From the NCBI GenBank assembly GCA_910578175.1, contig CAJTPF010000005.1:76299-121353 (forward strand): DNA of 45,055 nt. The letters run 5' to 3'. The notes beneath the pieces are model-generated. The model saw only the letters and a list, made by a program, of their open reading frames with translations, ran no database searches and was not told the origin of the DNA. The number at the start of each line of letters is the position of its first letter. Within the stretch, counting starts at the first letter, position 1. This stretch comes from an uncultured Lachnospiraceae bacterium (GTDB lineage Bacteria; Bacillota; Clostridia; Lachnospirales; Lachnospiraceae). This document shows positions 24,567-32,489 of this stretch, in pieces. A program made the position numbers and the translations under genes.

Positions 24567-25124
24567 ATGCGTGTAATAGCAGGAAGCGCCAGACGATTGA
24601 ATTTAAAGACGGTACCGGGCAGGGACATCAGACCAACAACTGACAGAATTAAAGAAACATTGTTTAATATGATTCAGAATGATGTACCGGGATGTCTGTT
24701 TCTTGATTTATTCAGCGGAAGCGGTGCGATTGGAATAGAAGCGTTAAGCAGAGGGGCAGGACAGGCATTTTTTGTTGATAACAGCAATACGGCCGTTGCC
24801 TGTATAAGGGAAAATCTAAGGTTTACAAAATTGGAAGATAGTGGTATCGTAATGGAATGCAGTGCGGTTACTGCAATATCCCGCCTGGAATCTAAAAATA
24901 TATGTTTTGATATTATTTTTATGGACCCGCCGTATGATATGGATCTGGAAGCGGAGGTGCTTTGCAGGCTTCATGACTCTTCGCTGGTGGAAGAAGATAC
25001 GCTGCTCATAGTGGAAGCTTCTCTGGGTACCTCCTTTGGCTATCTGGAGGATTATGGTTTTGAAGTTCTTAAGACCAGGGAATATAAGACAAATAAGCAC
25101 GTATTTATTACAAAAAAACGGTAA
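24567..25124 (+). CDS. rsmD: 16S rRNA (guanine(966)-N2)-methyltransferase
   Basis: RsmD family methyltransferase of 185 residues that methylates G966 of 16S rRNA. It begins with MRVIAGSARRL and the RPTTDRIKETLFN block near residues 21-35, has the SAM motif DLFSGSGAIGIEALSRGA near 48-65 and the catalytic MDPPYD near 116. Order rsmD-coaD is the conserved Firmicute arrangement (ylbH-coaD in Bacillus), which supports the call. The spacing to coaD is 43 bp. Confidence 0.96.
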   Translation: MRVIAGSARRLNLKTVPGRDIRPTTDRIKETLFNMIQNDVPGCLFLDLFSGSGAIGIEALSRGAGQAFFVDNSNTAVACIRENLRFTKLEDSGIVMECSAVTAISRLESKNICFDIIFMDPPYDMDLEAEVLCRLHDSSLVEEDTLLIVEASLGTSFGYLEDYGFEVLKTREYKTNKHVFITKKR

Positions 25125-25167
25125 TTTGCCAATGGATTGCATACGACAGGAAAGGCAGGATGGCAGA

Positions 25168-25662
25168 ATGAAGATTGGAATTTATCCGGGAAGTTTTGAT
25201 CCGGTTACGAAAGGTCATTTAGATATCATTGAACGCTCGGCAAAAATGGTTGATAAACTATTTGTGGCGGTTTTGAATAATAATGCAAAATCTCCGTTGT
25301 TTTCTGTAGACGAACGTGTTAATATGTTATGTGAGGTTACGAAGGATATACCGAATGTACGGATCGATGCATTCAGTGGTCTTTTGGTAGACTATGCAAA
25401 AAAACGAAATGCCACCATCATAATCCGGGGACTCCGGGCAGTTACTGACTTTGAGTATGAACTGCAGATGTCCCAGACTAACCGGATCATGGATGAAAAT
25501 GTGGATACTATTTTTTTAACAACGAGTTTACAATATGCATATTTATGCTCCAGCACAGTGAAAGAGGTTGCGCTGTGCGGCGGAGAAGTAGGTAAATTTG
25601 TACCGGAATATGTAGTCGAGAAAATAAAGGAAAAGGTGAGTCTGTTAAATGCAGGCGAATAA
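25168..25662 (+). CDS. coaD: Phosphopantetheine adenylyltransferase
   Basis: Fourth step of coenzyme A synthesis: transfers AMP from ATP to 4'-phosphopantetheine. The 164-residue protein opens with IGIYPGSFDPVTKGHLDII, whose TKGH is the nucleotidyltransferase (T/H)xGH signature, and contains IIRGLRAVTDFEYELQMSQTNR and SSTVKE. The ATG at 25168 is selected because the conserved domain starts there and AGGCAGGA precedes it. Coenzyme A demand is high given the acyl-CoA genes of this region. Confidence 0.97.
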   Translation: MKIGIYPGSFDPVTKGHLDIIERSAKMVDKLFVAVLNNNAKSPLFSVDERVNMLCEVTKDIPNVRIDAFSGLLVDYAKKRNATIIIRGLRAVTDFEYELQMSQTNRIMDENVDTIFLTTSLQYAYLCSSTVKEVALCGGEVGKFVPEYVVEKIKEKVSLLNAGE

Positions 25663-25675
25663 GGAGGAATGAAGA

Positions 25676-26308
25676 GTGATTAAGTATGAACAGACACTTT
25701 CGGAATTGGAGGAATTCCTTGATAATTGTAGAAAGCAGAAATTGTCCAGTACAAATATCATTGTAAATAAAGACCAGATTGATGAATACATATCTGAGTT
25801 AAAAATGAAAACTCCTGAAGAAATAAAGAAATACCAGAGGATCATTAATAATCGGGATGCGATTTTAAATGCGGCGCAGGATAAAGCAGATGAATTGATC
25901 GAGCAGGCAAAATTAGAAACCAGTGAACTGATTTCCGAACATGAGATCATGCAACAGGCATACCAGCAGGCAAATGCAATGGTGGAAGAGGCATCGGCTG
26001 AGGCACAGCAGATCCTGGACCATGCGGTAAATGATGCAAATGATATAAGAATCGGTGCAATGCAGTATACGGATGAGATTCTTGCGAATCTTCAGAATAT
26101 CATTACTCATACAATGGAAAATATAACAATTAAATATGAAAGCTTTATGAAGTCGCTGAATAACAGTCTGGAAATTGTAATCGCCAACCGTAACGAGCTG
26201 ATTCCGCCGCAGGAGGAAGATAGTACACAGCAGATGCAGACGGAAGAAAGGGTACAGCAGGATACGGATGGTACGGAATTTGAAGATTATACGGTTGATT
26301 TAAACTGA
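25676..26308 (+). CDS. Coiled-coil protein (DivIVA/ATPase-H-like)
   Basis: Soluble 210-residue protein, mostly charged helix. A long coiled coil spans roughly residues 45-150 (AQDKADELIEQAKLETSELISEHEIMQQAYQQANAMVEEASAEAQQI in pieces), with an acidic unstructured tail ending EFEDYTVDLN. Such proteins are often labelled vacuolar ATPase subunit H-like or DivIVA-like after coaD in Clostridia; no enzyme motif is visible. It starts at a GTG 8 nt after a strong AAGGAGG site and is 13 bp from coaD. A scaffold role in cell-cycle or envelope is possible but unproven. Confidence 0.75.
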   Translation: MIKYEQTLSELEEFLDNCRKQKLSSTNIIVNKDQIDEYISELKMKTPEEIKKYQRIINNRDAILNAAQDKADELIEQAKLETSELISEHEIMQQAYQQANAMVEEASAEAQQILDHAVNDANDIRIGAMQYTDEILANLQNIITHTMENITIKYESFMKSLNNSLEIVIANRNELIPPQEEDSTQQMQTEERVQQDTDGTEFEDYTVDLN

Positions 26309-26325
26309 TCGTAACTGCCATATGG

Positions 26326-26370
26326 CTGCCTATTTTATATCATGATGATATTAAGATAGGCAGATTTTTG
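26326..26370 (+). terminator. Terminator after the coiled-coil gene
   Basis: CTGCCTAT at 26326-26333 pairs with ATAGGCAG at 26356-26363, with a further ATAT/ATAT pairing inside, then ATTTTTG. It separates the + strand genes from the convergent ylbJ-like gene. Confidence 0.8.
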
Positions 26371-26403
26371 TTGTCTGTTCCATAAATGCCGGAGTCTGCC
26401 GGG

Positions 26404-27384
26404 TTACAGGGGGATATGAAAAAGGTTTAAAGCGGTCAGATATAAAAGTATGACTGAAACGGCTATCAGTAACCGGGCCAGAATATATTTATGGATTGAA
26501 ATATTTTTATTTGTACATACGCTCCGGGTCTGCATAAGTGTAGAAAATCCTCCAAAGGAGGTTGCCGCAATACAGCAGACGGCTTTTACCGGAAGAGGGT
26601 ATGCGGATTCCGAGAGATAGCTGGAGCCGGTGGTTATCTCGCAAAGAGCCGTCAGAAAATATTTAAAAGAAAGACAAATCGGCAGTTTCTGATAAATAAA
26701 GGCGGATAAAATGGAGAAAATAATCAGGTAACCGCAGAGTTTTATCATGGTCTTAAAGGATTCCAGAATACAGCTGTCCAGTGTTTTCACGGAAAAAGTG
26801 TCTGTATGACCAGAGGGATCCAAATTCCTGCCGGACCGGAAGGGATCGGAGCTGACGTTATCGTGGTCTGCGGCGAAACCGGACAGAATACCATACAAAA
26901 TAACCGGTATGTAGTATAAAAGAATAAAAAATATTTTATGTGGCAGAGGACCAAGAAGGGTGATCAATAGATAATTCTGAAGATAACCCGGACTGGTATT
27001 ATTCGAAAAACAGATGATCCGGTTTGCTTCGTGTTCTGAGATCAGATGCTGTTCCAATAAATCATTGGTAACCTTGGCCCCCAGAGGATATCCGCAGAAG
27101 AATCCCATGAATACGGCATATCCGCCGTAAAGGCTGGTACGGAAGAGCAGATGCATGACGGGATACAGTAGCCTGCCGATGGTCTGGGCCACACCCAGTC
27201 GCATGATGATATTGGATATCAGTACAAAAGGGAAGATAGAGGGCATAAGAGCAGTCAGGCAGAGTTTTATGCCGGTATTTACTCCCAAAAGACAGATATC
27301 AGGGAACAATAACAGCAGGGAGAACAGGAACAGGATACTGCCAAGGGAAATCATATGTCTGGAATTTGGAATCATATAGGACAC
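26404..27384 (-). CDS. ylbJ: YlbJ-like sporulation integral membrane protein
   Basis: Polytopic membrane protein of 326 residues related to YlbJ and the nucleoside-recognition (Gate) fold, required for sporulation in Bacillus. Characteristic segments are LTALMPSIFPFVLISN near residue 46, GFFCGYPLGAKVTNDLL near 96-112 and CFSNNTSPGYL near 125, among many hydrophobic stretches. It is about 80 residues shorter than the Bacillus protein. Its position beside rsmD-coaD matches the ylbH-coaD-ylbJ neighbourhood of Bacillus, but here it is inverted. The start is not certain: GTG at 27384 or ATG at 27375, neither with a clear ribosome site. Confidence 0.8.
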   Translation of the reverse strand: MSYMIPNSRHMISLGSILFLFSLLLLFPDICLLGVNTGIKLCLTALMPSIFPFVLISNIIMRLGVAQTIGRLLYPVMHLLFRTSLYGGYAVFMGFFCGYPLGAKVTNDLLEQHLISEHEANRIICFSNNTSPGYLQNYLLITLLGPLPHKIFFILLYYIPVILYGILSGFAADHDNVSSDPFRSGRNLDPSGHTDTFSVKTLDSCILESFKTMIKLCGYLIIFSILSAFIYQKLPICLSFKYFLTALCEITTGSSYLSESAYPLPVKAVCCIAATSFGGFSTLMQTRSVCTNKNISIHKYILARLLIAVSVILLYLTALNLFHIPL

Positions 27385-27458
27385 CGGCTGTATGTTGGTT
27401 ATTTATATATATGATATCTTATTTTGAAAAATGTGCAGACAAGTGAATGGATTATGAA

Positions 27459-27487
27459 TTGACCTGTTTTTAACTTTATGATATGAT
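27459..27487 (+). promoter_or_regulatory. Promoter of asnB
   Basis: TTGACC at 27459-27464 and TATGAT at 27482-27487 with a 17-bp spacer, 40 bp before the ATG. Confidence 0.75.
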
Positions 27488-27526
27488 TGCCAGAGAATTA
27501 TTATAGTAGAATAGGAGAGAACCCGT

Positions 27527-29365
27527 ATGTGTGGATTTGCCGGATATATAACAACGGAAGGTGAGGGAGAACGCTACCAGCCGGATCTGATGGAAATGAT
27601 GAATTCCATAAAGCACCGGGGCCCCGACGATGAAGGGCTGCATGTGGACGATATGGCGGGACTTGGATTCCGCAGGCTGAGCATTATCGGTATTACCAAC
27701 GGAAAACAGCCGATGTATAATGAGGACGGAACCATTGTGGTGACGTTTAACGGTGAAATATATAATTATCAGGAGATCAAAGAGGATCTGACCGGGAAGG
27801 GACATATTTTTAAAACCGATGCGGATACGGAAGTTCTGGTACACGGATACGAAGAATACGGAACGGGACTGCTGGAAAAACTGCGGGGTATGTATGCTTT
27901 TGCGGTTTGGAACCGTGAAAAGAAGGAAATGCTGATTGCCAGGGATATCTTTGGGATCAAGCCGATGTTCTATACCCGGACAGAGCATGATTTTGTTTTC
28001 GGTTCCGAGATCAAGGCGATCCTGAAATTTCCGAATGTGAAGAAGGAGTTGAACGAACTGGCATTGGAAAGCTATTTATCGTTCCAGTATTCCGTTCTGG
28101 ATGAAACCTTTTATAAGGGCATATTCCGTCTTCCTCCGGCCCATTATCTACTTTGGAAAGACGGAGCAATAGAGATTCAGAGATATTATGAGCCGGAATT
28201 TAATGCCGATACATCCATTACTTTTGAGGAAGCAGTGGAACAGGTAAATCAGGTGATGGAAAATTCCATTGCCGCCCATAAGATCAGTGATACCGAAGTG
28301 GGAGGATTTTTATCCGGCGGAGTGGATTCCAGTTATATTGTGGCCAGAAGTAATCTGGACAAGACCTTTAGCGTGGGATTTGATTATCCGAAATGTAATG
28401 AAATACCGCTGGCAAAAACCTTATCGGATTATGTGGGTGTGAAGAATAAGAGTAAACTGATCACCACCCGGGAATTTTTTGAGGAATTGCCGAAGATCAT
28501 GAATCATGTAGACGAGCCTTTGTCGGACCCGTCCTGTATTGCGTTGTATTTTCTGTGCCGGCTTGCCAGTGAACAGGTCAAGGTGGTATTATCAGGAGAG
28601 GGTTCCGATGAATTATTCGGCGGTTATAATATTTATAAATCTCCGCTGGCGCTGAAACCGGTGATGAAGATTCCGAGACCGGTGAGACGCGGTCTGGCAA
28701 AAGTTTTGAATAAACTTCCGATGAATTTTAAGGGGAAGAATTATCTGATCCGTGCCGGACAGGATCTGGAAGAACGATATATCGGAAATGCCTATATCTA
28801 TCATATCGATGAGGTTTATAAGCTGTTAAAGGCACCGAAAAAGGTGCATACACCCCAGAGCATAACAAGACCGATCTATGAAAGGGTCCGGGATAAGGAT
28901 GATATTACAAAGATGCAGTATCTCGATATCAATACCTGGCTATGGGGTGATATCCTGAATAAGGCGGATACCATGAGTATGGCTCATTCTCTGGAGGTCA
29001 GGGTTCCGTTTCTGGATAAGGAAGTGGCTAAAGTGGCATTTCGTGTTCCGGTGGAGCACAGGGTAGACAATCATGAAACAAAACGCTATTTCAGAAAGGC
29101 GGCCAATGAATTTATGCCGGATATCACGGCGGAACGTAAAAAGTTAGGATTTCCGATTCCGGTGAGAAACTGGTTACGGGAAGATGTATATTACCGACTG
29201 GTGAAAGATACCCTGACATCAAAGGAATCCCAGCAGTTTTTCCATACGGATTATCTGGTGGATCTGCTGGATCGGCATTTTGCGGGAAAATGTGATAATT
29301 CCAGAAAGATATGGACGGTTTATGCATTTATTCTCTGGTATCAGAAACATTTCAGTGCAGCATAA
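27527..29365 (+). CDS. asnB: Asparagine synthetase, glutamine-hydrolysing
   Basis: Makes asparagine from aspartate, glutamine and ATP. The 612-residue protein begins MCGFAGYI, whose Cys2 becomes the N-terminal glutaminase nucleophile. The glutaminase domain has IKHRGPDDEG and LGFRRLSIIG. The synthetase domain has the PP-loop FLSGGVDSSY near residue 262 and the DEPLSDPS block near 332. Length is normal. A good AGGAGA ribosome site precedes the ATG. It is followed by a hairpin and a WalJ-like gene. In sporulating bacteria such paralogues may have special roles, but nothing here identifies one. Confidence 0.96.
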   Translation: MCGFAGYITTEGEGERYQPDLMEMMNSIKHRGPDDEGLHVDDMAGLGFRRLSIIGITNGKQPMYNEDGTIVVTFNGEIYNYQEIKEDLTGKGHIFKTDADTEVLVHGYEEYGTGLLEKLRGMYAFAVWNREKKEMLIARDIFGIKPMFYTRTEHDFVFGSEIKAILKFPNVKKELNELALESYLSFQYSVLDETFYKGIFRLPPAHYLLWKDGAIEIQRYYEPEFNADTSITFEEAVEQVNQVMENSIAAHKISDTEVGGFLSGGVDSSYIVARSNLDKTFSVGFDYPKCNEIPLAKTLSDYVGVKNKSKLITTREFFEELPKIMNHVDEPLSDPSCIALYFLCRLASEQVKVVLSGEGSDELFGGYNIYKSPLALKPVMKIPRPVRRGLAKVLNKLPMNFKGKNYLIRAGQDLEERYIGNAYIYHIDEVYKLLKAPKKVHTPQSITRPIYERVRDKDDITKMQYLDINTWLWGDILNKADTMSMAHSLEVRVPFLDKEVAKVAFRVPVEHRVDNHETKRYFRKAANEFMPDITAERKKLGFPIPVRNWLREDVYYRLVKDTLTSKESQQFFHTDYLVDLLDRHFAGKCDNSRKIWTVYAFILWYQKHFSAA

Positions 29366-29384
29366 GAGACATATTAATTATATG

Positions 29385-29402
29385 CGCCGCAGGACTGCGG
29401 CG
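29385..29402 (+). other. Hairpin between asnB and the WalJ-like gene
   Basis: CGCCGCAG-GA-CTGCGGCG, a perfect inverted repeat (8-bp arms; a 7-bp stem with a 4-nt loop is more realistic) ending 5 nt before the ribosome site of the next gene. No T tract follows, so it is more likely an mRNA processing or coupling structure than a terminator. Confidence 0.5.
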
Positions 29403-29416
29403 GAACGGAGGAACAG

Positions 29417-30214
29417 GTGAGATTGACTACCGTCGCCAGCGGAAGCAGTGGGAATTGTGTGTATGTGGGTTCGGACAGAACCCATGTGCTCGTGGATGCC
29501 GGCATTAGTAAAAAAAGAACTGAAGAAGGATTACATTCCTGTGATATTGATTTAAAAGATATCAGTGCAATTATGATCACTCATGAGCATATTGACCATA
29601 TTAACGGGCTGGGAGTGATCTCCAGAAAATATTCGATCCCAATCATGGCCACGCCGCTGACGGTACAGGCCATCCGGGAAAATAAAAAACTTGGAGAGAT
29701 ACCAGAGGGACTGTTTACGGAAATTGCCCCGGACGAACCATTCCTGGTGGGAGATATGGAAATCTGCCCGTTTCGCATTTCCCATGATGCTGCGGACCCA
29801 GTGGCATACAGAATAAACTGTAGCGGACAGTCGGTTGCGGTTGCCACCGATATGGGGACTTATGACGACTATACGGTGTCCAATCTGAAAGGACTGGATG
29901 CCATCGTGCTGGAGGCCAATCATGACGTAAATATGCTTTTGGCCGGTGATTACCCTTATTATCTGAAACAGAGGATTCTGGGAGATAAGGGGCATCTGTC
30001 CAATGAGTCATCGGGACGTCTGCTGGATGAAATACTGCATGATGATTTAAAATATATTGCCCTTGGCCATCTGAGCAAGGAAAATAATTTTGAAGAGCTG
30101 GCATATCAGACAGTTACTACCGAAATCACGCTGAGCGACAGTTGTTACAAGGCAAAAGATTTTAATATCATGGTAGCCAGACGGGATGTTTGTTCCGGTT
30201 TATTAACGATATAG
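29417..30214 (+). CDS. WalJ/YycJ-like metallo-beta-lactamase-fold hydrolase
   Basis: Zinc hydrolase of the metallo-beta-lactamase fold, 265 residues, YycJ/WalJ type. It starts with RLTTVASGSSGNCVYVG, diagnostic for this branch, and has the metal motif THEHIDH at residues 55-61. Later metal ligands are in FRISHDAADPV and GHLSNESSG, with the terminal LGHLSKENN block. The family is thought to act on nucleic acids, as 5'-3' exonuclease activity is reported for YycJ, and in the Wal cell-envelope context. There is no walK/walR pair here. It starts at a GTG after GGAGGAACAG. Confidence 0.87.
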   Translation: MRLTTVASGSSGNCVYVGSDRTHVLVDAGISKKRTEEGLHSCDIDLKDISAIMITHEHIDHINGLGVISRKYSIPIMATPLTVQAIRENKKLGEIPEGLFTEIAPDEPFLVGDMEICPFRISHDAADPVAYRINCSGQSVAVATDMGTYDDYTVSNLKGLDAIVLEANHDVNMLLAGDYPYYLKQRILGDKGHLSNESSGRLLDEILHDDLKYIALGHLSKENNFEELAYQTVTTEITLSDSCYKAKDFNIMVARRDVCSGLLTI

Positions 30215-30234
30215 GAAAGAAGAGGTTTTGAAAT

Positions 30235-30507
30235 ATGAAGAAATCTATCATAACCGTTGTTGGAAAGGATACGGTTGGAATTATAGCGAAGGTATGTACA
30301 TATCTTGCAGAAAATCAGATTAATATTTTAGATATTTCCCAGACCATTGTTCAGGATTATTTTAATATGATGATGATTGTGGATATTAATAAGTCTGCAA
30401 AGGAATTCGGAGCGATCGCCGATGAACTGGATGCCATAGGAGCCGAAATCGGTGTTCAGGTAAAGATACAGCAGGAAGATATTTTTAATTCCATGCATCG
30501 GATTTAA
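30235..30507 (+). CDS. ACT domain protein (UPF0237)
   Basis: Small 90-residue protein made of one ACT ligand-binding domain: ITVVGKDTVGIIAKVCTYLAENQINILDISQTI at residues 5-37, then FNMMMIVDI. ACT domains usually bind amino acids. The following gene, 23 bp away, is a DUF711/UPF0210 protein; this pairing is seen in many Firmicutes and Archaea, so the ACT protein may be a regulatory subunit. Its ligand is unknown. Confidence 0.93.
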   Translation: MKKSIITVVGKDTVGIIAKVCTYLAENQINILDISQTIVQDYFNMMMIVDINKSAKEFGAIADELDAIGAEIGVQVKIQQEDIFNSMHRI

Positions 30508-30530
30508 AATGATTAAAGGAGTCCTTTGAT

Positions 30531-31895
30531 ATGATAAATATTTTTGAAGTGAATGAAACCAATAAGATGATCGAGCAGGAGAATCTGGATGTCAGAACCA
30601 TTACACTGGGTATCAGCCTGCTGGACTGTATTGACAGCAATCTGGAACAATTAAATGAAAATATCTATAACAGGATAACAACAGTAGCGAAGGAACTGGT
30701 TTCTACCGGACAGCAGATAGAAAAGGAATTGGGGATTCCCATTGTAAATAAGAGGATTTCCGTGACCCCGGTTTCACTGGTTGGTGCCAGTGCCTGTCAT
30801 TCGCCCCAGGACTTTGTGACGGTTGCAAAGACGCTGGACCGGGCGGCCCATGAGGTAGGTGTCAATTTTATCGGCGGCTATTCCGCACTGGTCAGCAAAG
30901 GCATGACGGCTTCGGAAGAGAACCTGATCCGCTCCATACCGGAGGCAATGGCCTGTACCGAACGGGTATGCAGTTCCGTAAATGTGGGTTCTACCAAGAC
31001 TGGTATCAATATGGATGCGGTAAAGCTGATGGGAGAGATCATCCTGAAAACCGCTGAGAAAACCAAGGATTCGGATTCACTGGGCTGTGCAAAGCTGGTG
31101 GTGTTCTGCAACGCACCGGATGATAATCCTTTTATGGCAGGCGCATTTCACGGCGTTACAGAGGCGGATGCCATCATTAATGTGGGCGTCAGCGGTCCCG
31201 GTGTTGTCAGAACCGCTCTGACAAAAGCCAGAGGCGCCAATTTTGAAGTGCTTTGTGAAACCATTAAAAAGACGGCGTTTAAAGTGACCCGGGTAGGTCA
31301 GCTGGTGGCCCAGGAGGCTTCCAGACGCCTGGGTATTCCATTCGGAATTATCGATCTGTCTTTGGCACCTACACCGGCTGTGGGCGACAGCGTCGCAGAT
31401 ATTCTGGAGGAGATCGGTCTGGAACGGGTAGGTGCGCCAGGTACCACAGCGGCTCTGGCCTTATTGAATGATCAGGTGAAAAAGGGCGGTGTGATGGCAT
31501 CTTCCTATGTCGGCGGATTAAGCGGAGCGTTTATTCCGGTCAGCGAAGATCAGGGAATGATAGATTCGGTACAGGCCGGGGCGCTTACCATTGAAAAACT
31601 GGAAGCCATGACCTGCGTCTGTTCCGTGGGTCTGGATATGATCGCCATTCCTGGTGATACCAGTGCTTCTGCCATTTCCGGAATTATTGCCGATGAATCT
31701 GCCATTGGAATGATCAATCAGAAGACAACGGCTGTCCGGGTGATACCGGTCATCGGAAAAAAGGTGGGAGAAGTAGTTGAGTTTGGCGGTTTGCTGGGAT
31801 ATGCGCCGGTCATGCCGGTGAATCCGTTCTCCTGCGAGGCATTTATCAACAGAGGGGGAAGAATTCCGGCACCGATCCATAGTTTTAAAAATTGA
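30531..31895 (+). CDS. DUF711 / UPF0210 family protein
   Basis: Cytoplasmic 454-residue protein of the DUF711/UPF0210 (PFL-like) family with no established reaction. Recognisable segments are the N-terminal EVNETNKMIEQENLDVRTITLGISLLDC, VGASACHSPQDFV, FIGGYSALVSKGM and FGIIDLSLAPTPAVGDSVADI. A ribosome site AAAGGAG precedes the ATG. It forms a two-gene unit with the ACT-domain protein, which probably senses a small ligand for it, and ends at a terminator. Confidence 0.93.
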   Translation: MINIFEVNETNKMIEQENLDVRTITLGISLLDCIDSNLEQLNENIYNRITTVAKELVSTGQQIEKELGIPIVNKRISVTPVSLVGASACHSPQDFVTVAKTLDRAAHEVGVNFIGGYSALVSKGMTASEENLIRSIPEAMACTERVCSSVNVGSTKTGINMDAVKLMGEIILKTAEKTKDSDSLGCAKLVVFCNAPDDNPFMAGAFHGVTEADAIINVGVSGPGVVRTALTKARGANFEVLCETIKKTAFKVTRVGQLVAQEASRRLGIPFGIIDLSLAPTPAVGDSVADILEEIGLERVGAPGTTAALALLNDQVKKGGVMASSYVGGLSGAFIPVSEDQGMIDSVQAGALTIEKLEAMTCVCSVGLDMIAIPGDTSASAISGIIADESAIGMINQKTTAVRVIPVIGKKVGEVVEFGGLLGYAPVMPVNPFSCEAFINRGGRIPAPIHSFKN

Positions 31896-31896
31896 G

Positions 31897-31947
31897 AATA
31901 CTGTCGCATAATCGATTTAATAAATCGTAAATGCGGCAGTATTTTTT
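31897..31947 (+). terminator. Terminator after the ACT-DUF711 pair
   Basis: Arms AATACTGTCGCAT (31897-31909) and ATGCGGCAGTATT (31931-31943) pair over 13 bp with one G-U, an inner CGATTT/AAATCG stem extends it, and TTTT follows. Confidence 0.92.
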
Positions 31948-32039
31948 AGCAGGTTTTTTATTTTAGTTTTTATTATAAGTAGTTCTTTGATTTATACATT
32001 GTATTCTTTCCTGCGTCGAAAACTATCGGAATTAATTGA

Positions 32040-32068
32040 TTGACATTATTTTTTGCAACGTGTACAGT
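32040..32068 (+). promoter_or_regulatory. Promoter of the interrupted small gene
   Basis: Perfect TTGACA at 32040-32045 and TACAGT at 32063-32068 with a 17-bp spacer. A GTGTAC/GTACAC inverted repeat (32060-32065, 32084-32089) straddles the -10 and the likely start site. A strong GAGGAGG ribosome site follows at 32092-32098. Confidence 0.6.
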
Positions 32069-32108
32069 AGCAATAAAAAAATAGTACACAATGAGGAGGA
32101 GTATCCAA

Positions 32109-32441
32109 ATGCCAGATATAAAAATGATATCCGGAAAAATGGAAGCAAAAAAAGTGAGGAAGCCCGGAATAAAACGAATTCTGTGACATCCCTTGTATCC
32201 ATGCCCGGCATCCCGGGAGGAAAACGGAAGAAAAACCATCTATAAAGCTTACAATTGTAATAAAGATGGTAGTTTAGTAATTAATGATAAAGTGCAGTAT
32301 GAAAAGGTTCAAATGAAAAAAATACTTTCATATGGAGAGTACTGGGAGAGTTTACCATCGGGGATGACAGCACGACTTGAGTGTTATTGTAATAGCGAAA
32401 ATTTGACGGATTTATTGTTGTATAAAATAGTGGAGATGTAA
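32109..32441 (+). pseudogene. Small gene interrupted by in-frame TGA
   Basis: Starting from an ATG with a strong GAGGAGG ribosome site and a good promoter, translation runs 25 codons (MPDIKMISGKMEAKKV ...) and stops at TGA 32184-32186. The same frame then stays open for another 84 codons to 32441, with sequence of ordinary protein character (KDGSLVINDKVQYEKV, SYGEYWESLPSGMTARLECY). The simplest reading is a nonsense mutation in a gene of about 110 codons. A 25-residue peptide or chance openness of the downstream part are alternatives. No family is recognised. Between the terminator at 31947 and tmcAL this is the only candidate content. Confidence 0.4.
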
Positions 32442-32489
32442 TTAGTTTAAAGCAGAAGTAAAAGGATTGAGATATCTCTGCACTCTCAT

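Noticed and set aside
32184..32217. Possible selenocysteine recoding at the TGA 32184-32186 with a downstream hairpin
   Set aside because: A 5-bp hairpin with a CATC loop lies 18 nt after the TGA. It lacks the features of a bacterial SECIS, and the protein context (IL-stop-HPLY) is unlike known selenoproteins. A nonsense mutation is simpler.
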